Below are positions 1 to 11,739 of a DNA stretch of 64,000 bases, piece after piece. The translations under genes and the position numbers were made by a program. Origin of the DNA: Lunularia cruciata (Eukaryota; Streptophyta; Marchantiopsida; Lunulariales; Lunulariaceae); the NCBI GenBank assembly GCA_948567375.1, contig OX419757.1:26040001-26104000 (forward strand). The letters run 5' to 3'. Position 1 is the first letter of the stretch. Every line of letters begins with the position of its first letter. Under the pieces are notes generated by a model, which saw only the letters and a list, made by a program, of their open reading frames with translations, was not told where the DNA came from and searched no databases.

Positions 1-1260
1 GTTTGCTTGCTTCCTCTAAGCAGACCAATCATCATTTGAGCAGATCCAACCCAACACCCAAGCAAACCCATTCTTTTATGAACAGACCCAACCATCTATA
101 TCATCATTTGAGCAAAATAATCTACTTTGTATCCTCATTGCAAGCAATACCATATATTTTTGTCTTACTTTCTTACTTGCACATCTGTTTTTGTCTATAC
201 AAAGACTTTTGTTAAAACATTTTCCTCTCTTGCTAAGACATTTAATGTGTACATGTTTCAAATAGACTTGTGTATGGAATTTGCAAGATTGTGGGACAAG
301 GATTCACACATTGGCATGGCACATGGGAGGCCTTATACATTGAATCTAGGAGACATTCAAGAGGTATTGTATTGGAGGAGAGGACAACACACATGAGAAG
401 ATATGTTCCTCATGATCTAATATGAGAGTGGTTCTTGTTAGAGACTTTATGGCTAAGAGGTGCCTTGCTAGATAATGTGTTTAATTTGCATGGTGTCCCT
501 TCTTCTAGTTGCTTCTTTTACCTTTTATACCTAAAAGGCAGCCCAAGGTAATACACATGTATATCCTTCTCCATATGACCACCAAGATGGCTCGGACGGA
601 GAAGGATTATGATTGGGTGGAGCTCATGTTACCAATAGCTAAAGCAAAGTTAAAACTTTCTCCATGAGAAGCTTTGGCATCTAGAAGGTGGGCATTACAA
701 GCTCTCCTTTGTGGGAAAATTTCTCACACACTTGTTTAGAGAGAGAGAGAGTGGACTATTGGCTGAAGGCAAAGTTACCTATGAGATTTATGGAACTTTA
801 ATATATGGCTATGTCCATGCATTTACTATGGGGGGTTTGGAGGTTCAAGAAACCCTTATGAGCAGGGATGAGGATGATGAGTGCATTGCTCTCTTTGCTC
901 AAATTATTGACTATCTTTAAATAGTGTTATAAGAGTACTTTCTTGTTTCTCACTTGCCTATTTCTTATTGATGATTAGTCTCTTATATTGCATTTTGGAC
1001 ACTTGATGCCATTGTGTACAAGTCTTGTTAGCCATTCCTCTCCATCCAAGGGAAGATCTTACATCCTATGAGTACAATCTAGACAATCTAGAGGGTCTAT
1101 TGCTATGTGTAGAGCCTTTAGAGGATCCATTTCCCCATGTTCAGCCTCTAGTGGATCCATTCCACCATGGAGCACCTTTGGAGTCTGATTTAGCAAAGCA
1201 AAAAGCTGCTTTTGTTGAGAGTGAGGCTTCTACTCTAGCAAGAGAGTGAGGTATAACCAA
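1..1260 (+). pseudogene. Unrecognised decayed coding stretch
   Basis: Three open segments lie in tandem on the plus strand at 127-396, 711-920 and 1025-1249, separated by stops and frame changes. The first contains a motif LWDKDSHIGMAHGRPYTLNL. The third begins with an acidic, proline-rich block and ends in an Ala/Lys/Glu-rich stretch that continues, across stops, as a probable coiled coil to about 1400. The order globular part, acidic linker, coiled coil resembles in outline the frame carried by the B LTRs further right, but I see no sequence match. I do not recognise the protein. It could be an extra ORF of a retroelement or a broken host gene. The left end is cut by the window. Confidence 0.35.
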
Positions 1261-1946
1261 GCATGAGTATTAATTCCTAGCAAGCAAGCAAAGCAAGGTG
1301 GATAGACTTGCTGAGTTAGATAAGTTCCTTGTAAAGAGATGAGCTTGTACAAAGATGCTATGTTGAGTGCTTTCACAAGGAGTTGAGTATTACTAGGAAG
1401 TTGCTATAAGAGATGCAAAGGAGATATAAGCAGGTTAAGAGTATAGAGATAGCGGTCTCAAATAAAACTCAAACTGACATTGTTTCTTTAATGCCTGTGA
1501 GACCCAAACCAATCCACATATGCATGGCTCCCTAGAGAGGAACATAGGGTGGCAGCACCAACAAGGGACATTATTGCATGGAGACCATAACTTGTGGATG
1601 CATTGGCTCCTTCTCACTTAGATGCATTGACTTAGGAGCAAATAGAGTGGTTGGAGGATAGGAGTATGACATTGGAGTGTGAGATTATAAAATTTACAAT
1701 GTTGAAATAGGACATCACCTTTTCTTGACAGTTTATTCCTCACATTATTTTTGCTCATGAGTGGCGGAGGAAGAATTTAGTGTTGGACATTGGGTGTCTA
1801 GTGGACCTTATGTGGGAGAGCAATCCTCTCTTCATCCATTAGTGCTCTTTGGTTGATTAGTGTAGATGGATGCACTATTCAGGTAGGAGTACATTTAGAT
1901 ATGTTCCATGGCCTTGGTATAGAGAGTTCATGGACTATTGCTTAGA
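1261..1946. other. Stretch without a supportable gene
   Basis: After the coiled-coil-like tail, which fades near 1400, no open frame of useful length is seen on either strand. The sequence up to 1946 is the left flank of the solo LTR that follows and supplies one copy of its TTAGA target duplication (1942-1946). Confidence 0.5.
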
Positions 1947-2551
1947 TGTAATGTTCTAAGACAAGAGAACCCCCAAAAGAAACATAAGAGAAGAAACACA
2001 AGAGAAACACAATGCTTCATCCCTCAATACTCCAATGCTCCAAAGGAGCATCTTGTCTTTATTATAAAGCAAAGAGGATCCCCTCAAAGAGAACCTCATC
2101 CTTAGATCATACACATGGATTGTGGATGTGTCAACAAGCTCCACCCTTAGATTAGTTACATGGATGGGTGACATGTCAATTCTTGTCTTATTTGGTTGGT
2201 TAAACAAGTTTGACCAGATAAAATCTTTGGGGAATCTTCTTTAAGAAGCTCAAAACAACATAGGTGAGGTGCCATTGGAAGCTTTTGGCTAGACAAATAG
2301 GAGGACAGAAAACCAATGCTTTTTTCCAAGTGGGGCTAATAGGTGAGAATTTTTGAGGCCTAATTCATTCATTAAGGCCTCCAAAACTGGCTCTAAATTT
2401 TTTAGGATGTTTTTGGCCTTTGCCCTACTAATGGAAGTACTTTTTTGGTGACAACTCTATCTGATCTACTTAGACCAATATATAACATCCTTCCCAATAT
2501 TACTAAGCCAATTTCCACCTCTAAATAATATATCTAGCTAATGGTATTACA
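1947..2551 (-). mobile_element. Solo LTR, family C, with perfect TSD
   Basis: This 605-bp segment is the reverse complement of the LTR at 57073-57718, matching over its whole length apart from an internal duplication present only in that copy. On the plus strand it begins TGTAATG and ends GGTATTACA, so on its own strand it runs TG...CA with short terminal inverted repeats. The flanking bases 1942-1946 and 2552-2556 are both TTAGA, a perfect 5-bp target-site duplication. No gag or pol adjoins it on either side, so it is a solo LTR, probably left by recombination between the two LTRs of a full element. Confidence 0.9.
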
Positions 2552-2624
2552 TTAGAACACTTTGAGGTGATCATTTGGACAAATAGCACATGGTTGGAGT
2601 TACAACATTTACTTAGATCTAAGT

Positions 2625-3259
2625 TATCATGCATATATATATCACTACATAACATACATTATTGTCAACATCATACACTATAGGAGCACAATTCACACAT
2701 AAATCATACATGAACTCTAAAGTGCCACAATAATCAGTTTTTTCCTCTACTCAAATCACACTCAAAGAGATTTGTACTCAATTGTTCACTACCAACAATC
2801 ATGCACTGATTACAGTCAAGCCACACCTACTCTAGCTAAGAGACTCCAAATGATGCTTGCCGGCCTTTATCCATAGTAGCTAGGAACTCAAAGGCTCAAC
2901 ATCAAAGAAGTGAGCTCTCTAGAGTTGCACTTTGAAGGTATACCCCTCTACTCAACCTAGTTCTCCAACCCTAATGGTGCCATTGATCGCACATATGATG
3001 GTGCAAATAAGGCAAGTGATGGTTGGTCCCACTATATGATCAATAATATAAAATTGGCTATCAACAAGTAGTCCATGAGTAACTACTAATACTGATGACT
3101 ACTAACACTACCACTCTAATATCCAAGCAATCTAGCTTTGGTGCTACAAATTTCATGATAGCTATCATACATATATACATTACTACACAATATACATCTT
3201 TGTCAATATCATACACTATATAAGCATAACTCACACATAAGTCATACATGCACTCTAAA
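2625..3259 (+). repeat. Spaced direct repeat, about 98 bp
   Basis: A segment at about 2625-2720 recurs at about 3162-3259, starting with an ATAC/ATATAT-rich run and ending in TACATG(A/C)ACTCTAAA. The copies are clearly related but diverged by substitutions. They bracket about 440 bp in which no frame is seen. This may be part of an old LTR or leader of element D, or an old segmental duplication. Confidence 0.6.
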
Positions 3260-3869
3260 TTTAGGCCCCTCTAACTCTAGATAGCCATCTACTCTAAGTA
3301 TGTGGTATACCCTATGGTGGGCAAAGATCAGGAGGTCGAGTGCTATTGAGCCTTATTGTTAGTTGCTTGTCTACAATCTATATCACATAAAGGATGAACT
3401 AGTTATAAGTCAAGTACATCTAGGACATAACCACTATTCTTGAAGAACCACAATGAAGGGAGGAGTCAAACATACCATGTGCCATCATCTCAAATTGCTA
3501 TCACACACCAACATAGTAGTAGCTCCACTAGAAGAGCCGCATAACATACATTGCAAGCATGCACTACAAGTGCTAACCTTGGATCCATAATACCATCAAT
3601 TTTTTGGAGGTGGCATTGCACACAATCATGCATATGATCCTTCCAAACAACACCATCATGTCTTTCCAACATGAGGACTCCAAAAGGCAAAACCTCATGC
3701 ACTCTCAAGATAGTGTGGCATATAGCAACATCAAATATTGTTGGTGTAGTCTATTATAGATATATGTAGTCACTTGGATGAAATCAATGGATCAAGGGTC
3801 TATAACCTCCTCCTCAAATAGTAGCATAGCATAAGGTATTCTTATGTTGAGCAAGTTCTCAAAGGTCAT

Positions 3870-4600
3870 CAAAATCACTCTTTGAAAAATCTTTGCCCGT
3901 TGAAAACATGCACTCACCCATAATTTTGGATCATCCAAGTCCAAAACTATAGTAATATCTTGACAAATGGCTATAGGTACATCTAGATCTTGTCCATGGA
4001 GTAGAAAGTAAGGAGAGAAGGATGCTAAGGATACTTGTCACCTAAATTGATAGCCCATGGTCCACCAAGGTAATTAGAGATCTCAATCTCCCAAGTGGCC
4101 TCTTTGTAAACTATACGTACGCAATCCACTCTTCATTGTCTAAACCACTCTCTTTGCTAAGCTATTTACCTTAGGGTGATCTTGGGAGGTAGTATGATGA
4201 TCAATCAAGGCCTTGTCATGCAAGACCTAAAACTCTTCCGAGAACCCTATACCTTGATCAATCAAAACCTCAGCTAGTGTACCAAAATGACTAAGAACCC
4301 AATCCAAAATGAGTGAGCCATCCCCTCACTAGACTTGCCAAGAAGTGCCACCAACTTAATTCACTTAGAGAAGTGCTCTATCATAACTAAAACATATCAA
4401 TGATGTCTCACAATCAATGGTAAAGGTTTAGCAAAGTCCAAACTCCAATGGTTACCCAATCTTATGATAGGTAATGGGTGTAACTATGGTTGTATGAGCA
4501 TTAAATGATGCTCTAACGCAATCACAAACCACACATTTGGCACAAAAAATTGTACATAAATCTACATACCGTGCCACCAATAATGACTTTGGAGCAAGCT
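3870..4600 (-). pseudogene. Integrase remnant of element D
   Basis: Integrase joins element cDNA to host DNA. The minus-strand reading contains the sequence around the second catalytic Asp as EVLIDQGIGF, followed by ALIDHHTTSQDHP and then the region of the catalytic Glu read as LAKRVV, where Lys stands in place of the expected Glu. Further downstream is LPWWTMGYQF, typical of the end of the integrase core. The zinc-binding region lies just upstream near 4480-4560, with FCAKC still visible. Stops interrupt the frame many times. Confidence 0.75.
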
Positions 4601-4639
4601 ATATGTATGCTTTACTCAAAAATGCCTTAGCTCCTCACA

Positions 4640-5154
4640 AGCATGACGGACCAACTATGGTCTCTAAGATGGAAATGGTACTACTTTACACTCTACCATC
4701 CTCCCATATATGAAGAAAGTGTCTGCTCTCCAATCTAAACCACTTGGCTTGCTTAAGAACCCAATCTCTCTTAGAGCCCATCATGAAAGCTTCCTTAAAA
4801 GCTTGTTGGGCTACATCAACCACTTTAATGGTTGATGATCAATGATGAGAGTGAAGGAGTTACCAAATAGATAACATAAAAATGTGCAAATTCCCATATT
4901 TTTGCCAACCATACTCTCTCATATGAACCATACTTTGCCTCTATTGGATTATTGTCACCATAAACTCCTTCCCCTCATTATCATGTTGGGTAAGCACTTC
5001 TCCAAGCTCCAATGTACTCCAATTAGTGTGAACTTGGAATCGTCATTCTTTGATAAGTCTCCTAAGAATATGGGCAGATGTCAATATGTTCTTGAGCTCT
5101 ATAAAAGCTCTCTCATACTCATCTCTCCAACACCATTCTTGTGTAAGCTTGGTA
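4640..5154 (-). pseudogene. RNase H and connection remnant of element D
   Basis: The minus strand carries a run with a YERAFIELKNILTSAHIL block and an HTNWS motif, followed by VLTQHDNEGKEF. This is the connection and RNase H start of a gypsy polymerase; RNase H degrades the RNA strand during reverse transcription. The downstream half has RDWVLKQAKWFRLESRHF, from the tail of the domain. Several stops and shifts are present. The domain is separated from its RT by the A LTR that ends at 5822. Confidence 0.7.
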
Positions 5155-5822
5155 TATAACACCCATTTATGATATTTAGCTTAGTATAATAAGTACTTGA
5201 GAGATATTATTTATATAGATAAAAGATGGTTCTACATTAGTCATGATTAGCTAAAGTTAGTCATAATTAAGATAAAGGGGACCTTACTTTAGAGGAAATG
5301 AAAAAGATGAGCACCAATATATTGGATTCTAATGTGTTGACTTAGTATTATTCCTAAGTGTTTGGTTTTGAGGAAAGAATTGAGAACTCTTGGGCCCGCA
5401 CGCCTTTTTGTTTTGGATTCTTCTATAGTCCAAGGATAGCCCATGTGAAGGAATCCTTGACTTAGTTGTTGGGTCAGATAAGATCACATGCTTAGTGGAA
5501 TATGCTCATGTGGATGGATATTCCTTTATACTTTTGACTTTACTTGACTTTTAGCTTAGTAACTTTAATTACTATAGTAAATAGTAACTTTAGTGCATAT
5601 CTATTTCATAAGCATATAAACAAGGGATGAGGAAGTACTCATCGTCCTTTCATTTGAAACTATCTCTCTCATTAAGTTCTCTTGTAAGCAATATCTTGAG
5701 TCTTGGAGTGTTATCCTTGGAGGAGGATGATGGAGTTGGGATTCTTTGCCTTCTTAGTCCATGGTGCGCTACCATAATAGCCATTAGAGGTTCATCCCAA
5801 GTGAGAGACAAGTTAGCTCATA
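5155..5822 (+). mobile_element. Solo LTR, family A
   Basis: This segment matches, in inverse orientation, the paired LTRs at 36500-37190 and 55683-56372. It starts TATAACACCC and ends near GCTCATA, so both termini carry one change from the TGTAAC...CTCACA form. A TATA-like CATATAAACAAGG lies near 5613, which sets the plus strand as its own orientation. It sits between the RT and RNase H parts of element D. The flanks are TGGTA on the left and GGTCA on the right, sharing only GGT, so a clean target duplication is not preserved. No internal sequence adjoins it. Confidence 0.85.
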
Positions 5823-6430
5823 GGTCAACTTCATCAAGGCCTTGGCAATGGCACTAAATCCTCTAACATAATGACAATAGAATTTTGCTAACCCAAGGAA
5901 TGCTTGCACTCTACTCACATCTATAGGCCAAGGATTATGTGCAATGGCCTCCACCTTGGTCTATTGAACACCAAGTCCGCTAGGGTAGATAGTGTGATCT
6001 AAATACTCAACTTGCTTGTAGAAGAATCTACACTTCCCAAGATGTAATTTGAGTCCATGAGATCTTAGTCTCTCAAACACCACCAACAAATGGTTTTCAT
6101 GCTCCTCCACAATAGTGCTATAGACCAAAATGTCATCAATATAATACCAAGTAAAATCTAATCCTACTAAGATCTTGTCCATGACCCTCTAGAACTTGGT
6201 ATGAATGCTCTTTAACCCAAATGGTAAGAACCTCCATTGATATAACACATCCTTACCATGAGGATCAATAACCCAAAATAACATCTTGGACTTGTTCTCC
6301 TCTTTGATTGGAAACTAATGATGTCCTACTCAAAGATCCAAAGTATTGAAGACATTTGCATGCCCAATTGCATCAAAGATGATCTCCAATGTAGGCATGG
6401 CATACCAACCAACCCTAGTCTATTGGTGGT
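5823..6430 (-). pseudogene. Reverse transcriptase remnant of element D
   Basis: The longest open piece on the minus strand, 5961-6182, contains WYYIDDILVYSTIVEEHENH, with the YxDD-type catalytic box read as YIDD. Upstream pieces show FLPFGLK, and downstream, near 5830-5950, VSRVQAFLGLAKFY, which is the start of the connection region. These identify a Ty3/gypsy reverse transcriptase that copies element RNA to DNA. The upstream fingers region is broken by stops and frame changes. The domain ends abruptly at the A LTR. Confidence 0.85.
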
Positions 6431-9400
6431 AATCTCCATACATTTTTCTATTTGTGTAGTTGCTATGCATATCCTTCTTGGTTGGCATCACTTTAGCTGA
6501 AGCATACTCTCCAGGTGAAATCTCCACCAAACTAGTCTCCAAAAGGTCTCTACTCTGGCTTTGAATCAATGCTCTCTCGACATCACTATATTTATAGGGA
6601 CATCAAAAAATTGGTGTATCAATAGTAAACTCAATTTCAATACCATGTCCTTTTAGAGCAACCAAATCCTTCATACTAAAGACAAAACAACTTGTGTAGC
6701 TCCTTAAGAACCTCCAAACTCTTCATCTTCTCCTCTTGTAAGCTTGGGTCTAATACTTGACTCCCAAGTATCCTTTATAATTGATGTAGGAGTGGAAGAT
6801 GCACTAATTGGTTGCTACATTGGGCCCTTGGGAGCAATGGTGTCATGCTCCCAACCACTAGAGTTCTTAACCTCAATGTGAAAAACTCTCTCTACTCTCA
6901 TTGTGAGCTCCATATGTCCTCTAGTTGTAGCATCCCAAGTAGACTCACTATTAGCCAATGGTTATGTCCCAAGAATATCATGCCCACTCAACTCATTGTC
7001 CCTAGCATGTGTTTGAATTGTCTCTATAGGCATAGAGTTTACAAGTGCACTAGTGGTGATGAATTTCTCAATAGGCATAAAGCTTATAAGTGTCTTAATG
7101 GTGATGCCTATCAAGCGCATCTTATACTACTTTGCCAAGCCAAGGCTCACAATCCAAGTCAAACAATTCAGGTCCATAGCTTGACCTAACACCTATCATC
7201 TAGATGCCTCTAACACCACTATAATAGCAATAATATTGATATGAAAACCATAGTCCACTCCTCTCATTGGTGTTGGGCTCCACCAACTACTAGAATTGTG
7301 AGTCCCAAACAAGTCAAAGACCTCCATCTTGAAAAGAATGGGAGCATGAGAAATCATAAGTATGGATAAAGTGGCTCTAGGCTATCCAAAAATTTCACCA
7401 CTACCATAGGTGACCTATCAACCACTACCACCATTTGAGACATTTGGCGCCCAACATCCAAAATATCATGAACAATTAGATAGTCTAGTCACTAAATCTC
7501 ATCATAAGCATGCTAGAGAACCTCTCTAGGTAAGAGGTTTGTCCACCAAATATGAAGATGATGAGCCCGTGATCCCACTCTAGTTGCATCCAACAACATG
7601 GAAAGTACCATCCAAGAATGGACCTGATGTGCACTTTCTATCACTTGAGTACAAGAATCACCTATCAAAGGAACATTCTCCAAAATGTAGGCTAGAGAAA
7701 TAGAATGATGAACTTAGAGATGTCATAATATACATAATATCTTTCAAAATACATGAGAATGGAGATCTTAGAGACCTTGACCTTGGCCAACAAAAGTATG
7801 TTCCTAACATGGCTTTCTAAAAATGACCAAATGAATGGGACCATATCCCTCTAAATCCTACTCCTCCAACAAGGAAATGTTTGTTGGAAGGATCTTTTGG
7901 TAACTCTTGCCTACTAACATCAATAATAACTCAAGATACCAATAGGCCAAGTGTGCCATATGATGTAGAGAGGCTGGCCTAGTAATCTTATCTCTCTCTA
8001 TATACAAATACCTTTATACTCATACACCTACATATTATACCACAACTAGTCCAATGCTAATTCCACCAAACTACTCCAATAGATATACTCCCTCTATTGG
8101 ATACTACCAAGCAATGAATGTTAGTATCCAAAGATAACAAGGTAATAGAATCCAAAGACTCATCCTCACATTGGTCTCCTAGTAGTACAAGAGCTCCACT
8201 TCCAAGCCTATTGCATCAATTGATATGCATGCTGCTACAATACCTCCTTAGAACTCCACAATAGAACATCTAAGGTGGATACAATGTACTTTTATTCCAA
8301 ATCCAAGTGATCTCTTTTGGTATTGGAGTATCTTCTACATGGGCGTTCCCCTCCAATAAGTCACCAGGCCAAGTAAGAGCCACTAAAAGTTGAAAGTTGA
8401 AATTGATGCCATGGTCCTTGACTATAGTAAGCCAAGACTACCACTACTAAAGCATACTAGTAGGCAATATACCCATCCCTCACATAACTGCCAACTTGGT
8501 CTATAAGATGCTACCTCCTTCCAATAGACCATACTGAAACCCATGGGGTATAACACTATTCCACCAACTAGCACATCATATGACTCTATATTATTGTCAC
8601 AATGGCCTAAGCTCTCACCATAGAGCTATCAGTTAGATGACCAAGCTAAATCTGGACAATGAACTCTCCAGATGTAATGTATTGTGTAGAACCACCCCCT
8701 AGAGATGTTTGGATATGAAATAGGCACCTCTCTATATCTGTCTTTTGTCGCTCAAGACCAAAAATTATAGCCTTCTCCAACATAAAGAGCTACACACTAG
8801 AGTCTAATTAGACCCTTTGTGTGTATAGCCCTTCCCTAAAGGTCCCACCAAATAGAAAACCCCCTTTGGTTATCCAATAGGACAACTCCAAGTGTGAACC
8901 AAACTCACAGGTCTAGTTGGTAACTCCCCCAACCTAGTTGCTATTATTGCTTAACATAAATCATTAGTCATTGAGTGGATCCCATGCTCCTCAACCAAGT
9001 TAGCTCCACTATCAACCTCCTTTGCTCTAAAAGTAAACATCACATCATCTTACTCTCACAAAGTGTGGTAGCCAACATAACATTGGAGTTGGGTCAACTC
9101 CCAAAGTAAACCTGTCATTGGTTGAGAACAAGAGAAATGCATAATCAACTAAGCCATCTCTAACATTATGTTAGACTCAATTTGTGTAGTAGTAGGTGGT
9201 TGACTATCATCTAGTCTATTATGCACTCCCTCACTACCAACCATACCTACACTAGGACGTCTAGGAGCCATGGATGTTGTCTATAGTGCGCTAAAGAGAG
9301 TGAAAGAATAGGGGAGTCTGACTTGTCTACCAACCTCTCCTCTTTGTAGGTCCAACTTCATTGATGCTTTTCTAAGCTCTAGAGCATGTATTGCACTCCT

Positions 9401-9689
9401 AGTCACTGAGGTAGATGCATCTACTTGTGCTACTTTGCACATAAAGTCCACGATGTCTCTATTACAAATGTAAGAGAGACCTCTTTTGAACTATGGCCAT
9501 GCTAGCCAATCTTTGCTCCAATTGCTCAATCTAAGTAGTCATGGTTGTATCAAAAGCAAGAGTAGGTACTCACCCCTACTAGGTATGGATCCCCTACCAC
9601 CACCTCTACCACCTTGTCCTCTATGACATGGAGCTCCTCTACCACTTGCCATAGTATCCTTACCACTCCATAACTTTGGATGAAGGTCA
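6431..9689 (-). other. Unresolved interior of element D (protease/linker region)
   Basis: Between the gag-like and RT blocks lie about 3.2 kb with no domain I can name. Scattered open pieces occur on both strands, the longest at 6812-7189 on the plus strand. On the minus strand near 9150-9270 a short open run starts MAPRRPSVGMVG and stops after about 45 codons. Protease and linker should lie in this interval by gene order, but I could not find a confident active-site motif. The stretch is longer than a gypsy linker, so an unrecognised insertion may be hidden here. Confidence 0.4.
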
Positions 9690-10560
9690 AAGTATCAATC
9701 ACTAATGTGACCAAATTTGTAGCAATGGTCACACTATCTTTGTGCTAGATGTGATGCACCAAAAGTACCATGTCCATTGCCTTGAGTGCACTCTCTCTTG
9801 TGGTGAGGTCCACCACAAGTCCAACAAGCAACACCACTAATCATTGGTTGCTATTGACCTTAAAACAAAAGGTAAGGATGTAGTTACACTAGGCCTTCTA
9901 TTTACTCCATAGGATTTAGACTGCCCACTCTATCCTTGGAAGCCAACATGGTGTGGTGCACTTTGCTACACTCTAGAAGAAGTAATGGTTGTGGATGAGG
10001 TCTCCTTACCAAATTTAGATGTTACCACTCTCTCTTCTACCATGTTGAGTCCAATTTGCTCAACCAAACTAAAGACCACTGCCAAAATAGGTGAAATAGT
10101 CTATAATAATATAACATCATGTACTCTACATCACAACTCCTTGTCAAGATCCCATACCAAAACTAGACTGCTTAGGCCTTAGTTACTTCTTGAGTGAAAT
10201 TGCTCAACCATCTCATGCAAGTGTATGCCTCATGTAGGGTCTCTCTAGCCTTTTGTTGGAAACTCTTGCAAGCTCCTCAACTTGCTAGTCTACACTCCTT
10301 GGTAGTTCTACTTCAAGCATTAGAAGAACTCCACAATGGAGTTAAACCTTAATATTGCACCATATCTTGTAGTGTTACCCCCACTTGTAGTAGCACCATC
10401 TCTAAGTAGTGCACCTCCACCAGATCCCTCAATGTTACTAGAGCTAGAACTTGTATGTACTACCAATCTATTCCTAGCAACCAAGCTTGAAGTGATGGAG
10501 ATGTAGTTTGGAGACCAACACTATTTCCATAGCTTGATCTCCTTCAAGTGAGCTCTCTTG
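9690..10560 (-). pseudogene. gag remnant with zinc knuckles, element D
   Basis: On the minus strand, 9788-9830 encodes CWTCGGPHHKREC and about 9690-9733 encodes CDHCYKFGHI, two knuckle-like C-x2-C-H modules of a gag nucleocapsid that packages element RNA. A Gly/Arg-rich run follows around 9590-9660. Upstream, pieces such as KARETLHEAYTCMRWLSNF resemble the end of a gag capsid region. The frame is broken throughout, and the second knuckle has lost its last Cys. Confidence 0.65.
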
Positions 10561-11489
10561 AACTCTATGATAGTCATCCATCAATGGATCCTCAAAGTGA
10601 TAAGTAACCCTTTCCATGCCATGAAGAGTGTGAACAAAGTTGGATTCCGTATCTACTAAAAATCACACCAACTATCAAACTCCTAGATGAAGTTATCCAA
10701 CTTAATGGTATCTATTGTAGCAAAGTAGCACTTTTAGAGGGGCTTTTAGAGGCCCCATAAATCTTGTCCATACCTCATAAAAATGGTGCGGACACACTAA
10801 GTGCACTCTTAACTAAATAAGGTCATGTATCAAACCTTAACTCATGGTCAATCACCTCTTTCACTAAGACTTGAGATACAAGCTAATATCAAGTGCTACG
10901 TTGGCTAAACCTATTGCATAATGTAGTGATATCTCCTTTTGAATCCCCAAAGAACTCCATTGTGATAATGTAGCTCAAATTGCAACCGTAATGACCACAA
11001 GTACCCCACCAAGGATCATCACTAACCAAACACTACTCACTAATGTAGCTCTAACTACAACAACTACACTAGGGAAGAGCAACTTATAACTTGCCATCAC
11101 AACATGCACTCTCACGATCTATAGATCATCATTTCTTATCTCATTAGAGAAAAACATAAGTAGTCTTATTGGTCATCATTCCAACTTCACTAGTGAGAGC
11201 ACACTAGAGCATCAGTGTTCTAAATTCATAACACCTCATACAAACATGGTGCACAAACAAGAAGCAAAGAATGGAGAGGATCCAATCATAAGAAGTCTAA
11301 ATGAAACCCTCCATCTCATAAATCAACACCAGATTGACTTTATCACCATTTGGCATTTGACATAATATGAGTGTCTACATACTTCCTAAGCTACCAAGAT
11401 CACCAAGAATGGGATCAAATTGCATCTCCTAGCAAAAGCTACATATGTATTAAGTATCAATGGAACAATCACCTAGACAACAAGTGAAG
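10561..11489. other. Stretch without a supportable gene
   Basis: No open frame above about 60 codons and no recognised repeat is seen here. It may hold the 5' leader or LTR of element D, but no TG...CA ends or primer site could be identified. Confidence 0.4.
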
Positions 11490-11580
11490 GTGGACCAATT
11501 AGCTAGGGCACTAGTCTAGGAAGTAGAGATCTAGGGTTCAAACCTTATTGCACCCAATCTAGAAGGGTAAGAAATTTTTC
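11490..11580 (+). repeat. Possible tRNA-derived SINE head
   Basis: A string with TTAGCTAGGGCACTAG followed about 35 bp later by GGTTCAAACC resembles the A and B boxes of an RNA polymerase III promoter, as found in tRNA-derived SINEs. A full tRNA cloverleaf is not apparent, and I see no poly-A tail or target duplication. It could be chance similarity. Confidence 0.3.
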
Positions 11581-11739
11581 CAAATGGTGACCAAAAACTC
11601 ATCTAAACTAGGTAGCCTCACGCTAGGAAGTTGACCCTTCTAGGCCTTTGTAGCCTCTCTTGGTTGATCAAATAGTTCAGGAATTTGCAAATTTATTTTT
11701 GAATGATCTGCTTAAGGGGTTACCCTTTGATTTTGTATG

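Larger units (their letters stand above)
3260..10700 (-). mobile_element. Decayed Ty3/gypsy element D
   Basis: Read on the minus strand from right to left, this region shows gag with zinc knuckles (about 9690-10560), then reverse transcriptase (about 5823-6430), RNase H (about 4640-5154) and integrase (about 3870-4600). That is Ty3/gypsy order. Stops and frameshifts are dense in every domain, so the element is dead. An A-family LTR splits the RT-RNase H junction at 5155-5822. I could not find its LTRs or a convincing primer site; a weak primer-like string (TGGTGTTAGAGGC on the minus strand) near 7205-7218 is not used for the call. Outer limits are approximate. Confidence 0.75.

Noticed and set aside
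5150-5827. Shared GGTA/GGTCA flanks at the A LTRs at 5155-5822 and 36500-56372, read as site preference
   Set aside because: In one case the flanks are of a solo LTR in plus direction, in the other of a full element in minus direction, and only three or four bases agree. Chance is enough to explain it.
7205-7218. Primer binding site for element D (TGGTGTTAGAGGC on the minus strand)
   Set aside because: It is only partly like the initiator-Met site, no LTR end adjoins it, and gag-like sequence lies on the wrong side.
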